Origin: Agrobacterium tumefaciens
Lineage (GTDB): Bacteria > Pseudomonadota > Alphaproteobacteria > Rhizobiales > Rhizobiaceae
Assembly (NCBI GenBank): GCA_025559845.1
Contig: CP048470.1
Span: 747,501-811,500 of the forward strand
Length of the DNA stretch: 64,000 nt
Direction: 5' to 3'
Of the stretch, positions 62,250 to 64,000 are shown one piece after another. Below the pieces are notes generated by a model, which saw nothing but the letters and a program-made list of their open reading frames with translations, did not search any database and had not been told where the DNA came from. Position 1 is the first letter of the stretch; each line of letters starts with the position of its first letter. The position numbers were made by a program, and so were the translations under genes.

Positions 62250-63206
62250 TCAGGCGAGCTTGGAGAGGCTGGCCAGCTTACTGGTGAGGATCTCGACAAG
62301 TTTTCTGAGGTTTGCAGAATGTGGACGCTGCCGGTTCCAGAAAACAGAAACCTCGAAGCGGGGCGCATGCTCGATTGGCAGGATCACAAGGTTGTGGCCG
62401 ATCGGCCCAAGCGTTGTGAGATAATCAACCAGAACAATCCCCATTTCCTCGTTGGCGAGCGCCAGAGCCGTATCGGAAAACCGGGCGACAGCTCTGATCT
62501 GCACATTGACCCGAGCGCGCGACAGGAAGCGATCCACCACCGTTTGGTGCGCACCACCCGGTTCGAAGGAGATGAAGTCGGCGCCCTCGAGGTCACTGGC
62601 CCGGATAATATCGCGTGAGGCAAGCGGATGGCTCCTTGGGACGGCAGCAACGAGATCGACCTGCCCCACCTGCTCCATCATCACCAGCGGATGATTGGGT
62701 GCAGTGATGGTAACGACGCCTTCACCGCGACCGCTCAGAAGATAGTCTTCAATTTGATTGACCGAGAGAACGTCGAAAAAGAGCTCGATTCCCTTTACCT
62801 CGATCGACAGTTGCCTGAGGGCTTGCGGCACGAGTGCCCTGGCAACACTCGCAGTCGAGCCGACCCGAAAAACAGCGGTTTCACCGCGGGCAATACGCCC
62901 GATCTGCGCGCCAATCCCGGAAATCTGACGGATCAGCGGATCGATTTCGGCGTAGATTTCGAGAGCCTCCGACGTAGGGACAAGGCGGTTGCGATCCCTG
63001 GCAAAAAGCGCAATGCCCAACAGGTCCTCGATCCGGCGGATGGTGCGGCTGAGAGACGGTTGCGACACCGCCAGCACCTTCGACGCGGCGGTGATCGAGC
63101 GGGTTTGCATGACCGTGTGAAAAATCTCGATCTGCCTGAGGCTAAGGAGTGAATCGGCCCCCTTCTTGGTGGCGTCCGTGTCGAAAGTATCCAGATCACC
63201 TGCCAT
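62250..63206 (-). CDS. LysR family transcriptional regulator
   Basis: The start ATG 63206 (MAGDLDTFDTDATKKGADSL) is chosen; upstream residues to 63392 lie in the hydrolase gene. 318 residues. Helix-turn-helix at about residues 25-80: AASKVLAVSQPSLSRTIRRI then LGIALFARDRNRLVPTSEA. It is on the same strand as the operon and overlaps the hydrolase end by 11 bp, an unusual in-operon position for a LysR gene; it probably controls the operon and itself. Confidence 0.92.
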   Translation of the reverse strand: MAGDLDTFDTDATKKGADSLLSLRQIEIFHTVMQTRSITAASKVLAVSQPSLSRTIRRIEDLLGIALFARDRNRLVPTSEALEIYAEIDPLIRQISGIGAQIGRIARGETAVFRVGSTASVARALVPQALRQLSIEVKGIELFFDVLSVNQIEDYLLSGRGEGVVTITAPNHPLVMMEQVGQVDLVAAVPRSHPLASRDIIRASDLEGADFISFEPGGAHQTVVDRFLSRARVNVQIRAVARFSDTALALANEEMGIVLVDYLTTLGPIGHNLVILPIEHAPRFEVSVFWNRQRPHSANLRKLVEILTSKLASLSKLA

Positions 63207-64000
63207 CGGACACTCGCTTGAGGAATGGAACAAGCATGTCGAGGATGGCACCGGAAGCCATCTCGGGCAGCATGTGGCCACCTTCGAGACCCCGACCGGA
63301 AACGTCTTTCGCCCAGTCCGCCCAGATATCAAGCGGCTCGCGCCCACCGCCGTAACGGCGACCGGCCTCCCAGAAGACCAGAACAGGCACATCTATCTTT
63401 CGCCCCCTCGAGCGGTCAGCCAGATCGTCTGCCTCATCCACCGTGGCGCCGGCCCGGTAGTCGTTGCAGATCGCATGCCGCACGGCTGCATCATCAAAAG
63501 CGATACGATAGTCCTCGATCGCCAACGGGTGCAGACGATCGAGCCCATGCGCCATCTTATCCAGACTGGTATCGATGAACATTCGCGGATTGGCAGACAG
63601 CAGCGTTTCCGGCAGCGGCTCGGGCTGTGCCAGCGCAAACCAGTGCCATGCGCCCATGCCAAACGCCTTGCTTGCACCTTCCCACATCTCCGGCGTCGGC
63701 ACGACGGTGACCGAGACGTATGCCGATACGGCTTGCGGATAATCAATCGCCATTCGATAACCGACACGCGCACCGCGGTCATGGCCGATAACAACATACT
63801 GGCTGTGGCCTAATGCCTCCATCATGGCGTGCAGTTGCTCGCCCATCCAGCGTTTTGCACCGCTTCTTTCCGATTTGCCAAGAACACGGCTTCGACCATA
63901 ACCCGGCAAATCAGGGATCACGACGGTGTATGACGCGGCCAGAAGCGGCGCGATCCGGTGCCACGCCGTACGTGTTTCAGGGTAGCCATGCAGCAGAAGG
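63196..64000 (-). CDS. Alpha/beta hydrolase similar to haloacetate (fluoroacetate) dehalogenase, truncated at the window edge
   Basis: The frame remains open at base 64000, so the 5' end (about 25-35 residues) is outside. Visible blocks follow haloacetate dehalogenases: LLLHGYPETRTAWHRIAPLL, VIPDLPGYGRS, the nucleophile Asp in VVIGHDRGARVGYRMAIDYP with the DRxxR carboxylate-binding arginines, the halide-pocket His-Trp in GAWHWFALAQPEPLPE, the Tyr in YRAGATVDEADD, and the base His in EGGHMLPEMA. These are the residues used by DehH1/FAcD for carbon-halogen cleavage. Related epoxide hydrolases share some of them, so activity is not proven. First gene seen of the operon ending at 57586. Confidence 0.88.
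   Translation of the reverse strand, partial: LLLHGYPETRTAWHRIAPLLAASYTVVIPDLPGYGRSRVLGKSERSGAKRWMGEQLHAMMEALGHSQYVVIGHDRGARVGYRMAIDYPQAVSAYVSVTVVPTPEMWEGASKAFGMGAWHWFALAQPEPLPETLLSANPRMFIDTSLDKMAHGLDRLHPLAIEDYRIAFDDAAVRHAICNDYRAGATVDEADDLADRSRGRKIDVPVLVFWEAGRRYGGGREPLDIWADWAKDVSGRGLEGGHMLPEMASGAILDMLVPFLKRVSDGR

Overview
The window looks like an accessory, catabolism-rich stretch from a Rhizobiaceae-type alphaproteobacterium (Agrobacterium/Rhizobium-like). Evidence from the sequence: moderately high GC, two BA14K-family secreted proteins, a rhizobial-type J-domain protein, a DUF6065 protein, and a very high density of ABC transporters paired with LysR, GntR and IclR regulators. That density would fit a secondary replicon, but this is inference; no replication, conjugation, tRNA or rRNA genes were seen.

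Layout. 1-4.6 kb: truncated M20 amidohydrolase, LysR regulator, beta-hydroxyacid dehydrogenase and aldehyde dehydrogenase. 4.9-8.5 kb: Gfo/Idh/MocA oxidoreductase, a LysR gene and two decayed regions. 8.5-12.2 kb: GntR regulator facing a NitT/TauT-type ABC importer. 12.3-14.9 kb: a degraded zone with a J-domain protein, an orphan BrnA-like antitoxin, a broken GGDEF domain and a perfect 17-bp inverted repeat. 14.9-22.2 kb: sugar locus with galactonate dehydratase and a GntR regulator facing an AraFGH-like importer, aldose 1-epimerase and an SDR dehydrogenase; together they suggest oxidative use of D-galactose, L-arabinose or D-fucose. 22.2-29.5 kb: LysR/SDR pair, nitroreductase, small proteins, MFS transporter and serA.

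29.5-34.7 kb is an envelope-related block: BA14K protein, a secreted Ser-Asn repeat protein, DUF6065, an ECF sigma/anti-sigma pair, a divergent subtilisin-like protease with an acidic linker, and a small secreted protein with a poly-Asp tail. 35-37.8 kb: SLC13-type carrier and glycerate kinase.

37.9-49.1 kb is a co-directional run on the minus strand: FAD 2-hydroxyacid dehydrogenase, spermidine/putrescine-type ABC importer with a fused double permease, DapA-family lyase/synthase, IclR regulator, ProC-like reductase, FMN 2-hydroxyacid oxidase and ETF-ubiquinone oxidoreductase. It reads as a complete uptake, catabolism and electron-disposal pathway for an unidentified substrate. 49.4-51.6 kb: UvrD-like helicase.

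51.8-55.8 kb: polar amino acid ABC importer in one operon with homocysteine S-methyltransferase, suggesting S-methylmethionine use. 56-57.5 kb: BA14K protein and siderophore-interacting reductase. 57.6-64 kb: seven-gene operon with a haloacetate-dehalogenase-like hydrolase (cut by the window edge), LysR, NitT/TauT-type importer, zinc alcohol dehydrogenase and an unknown barrel-type protein.
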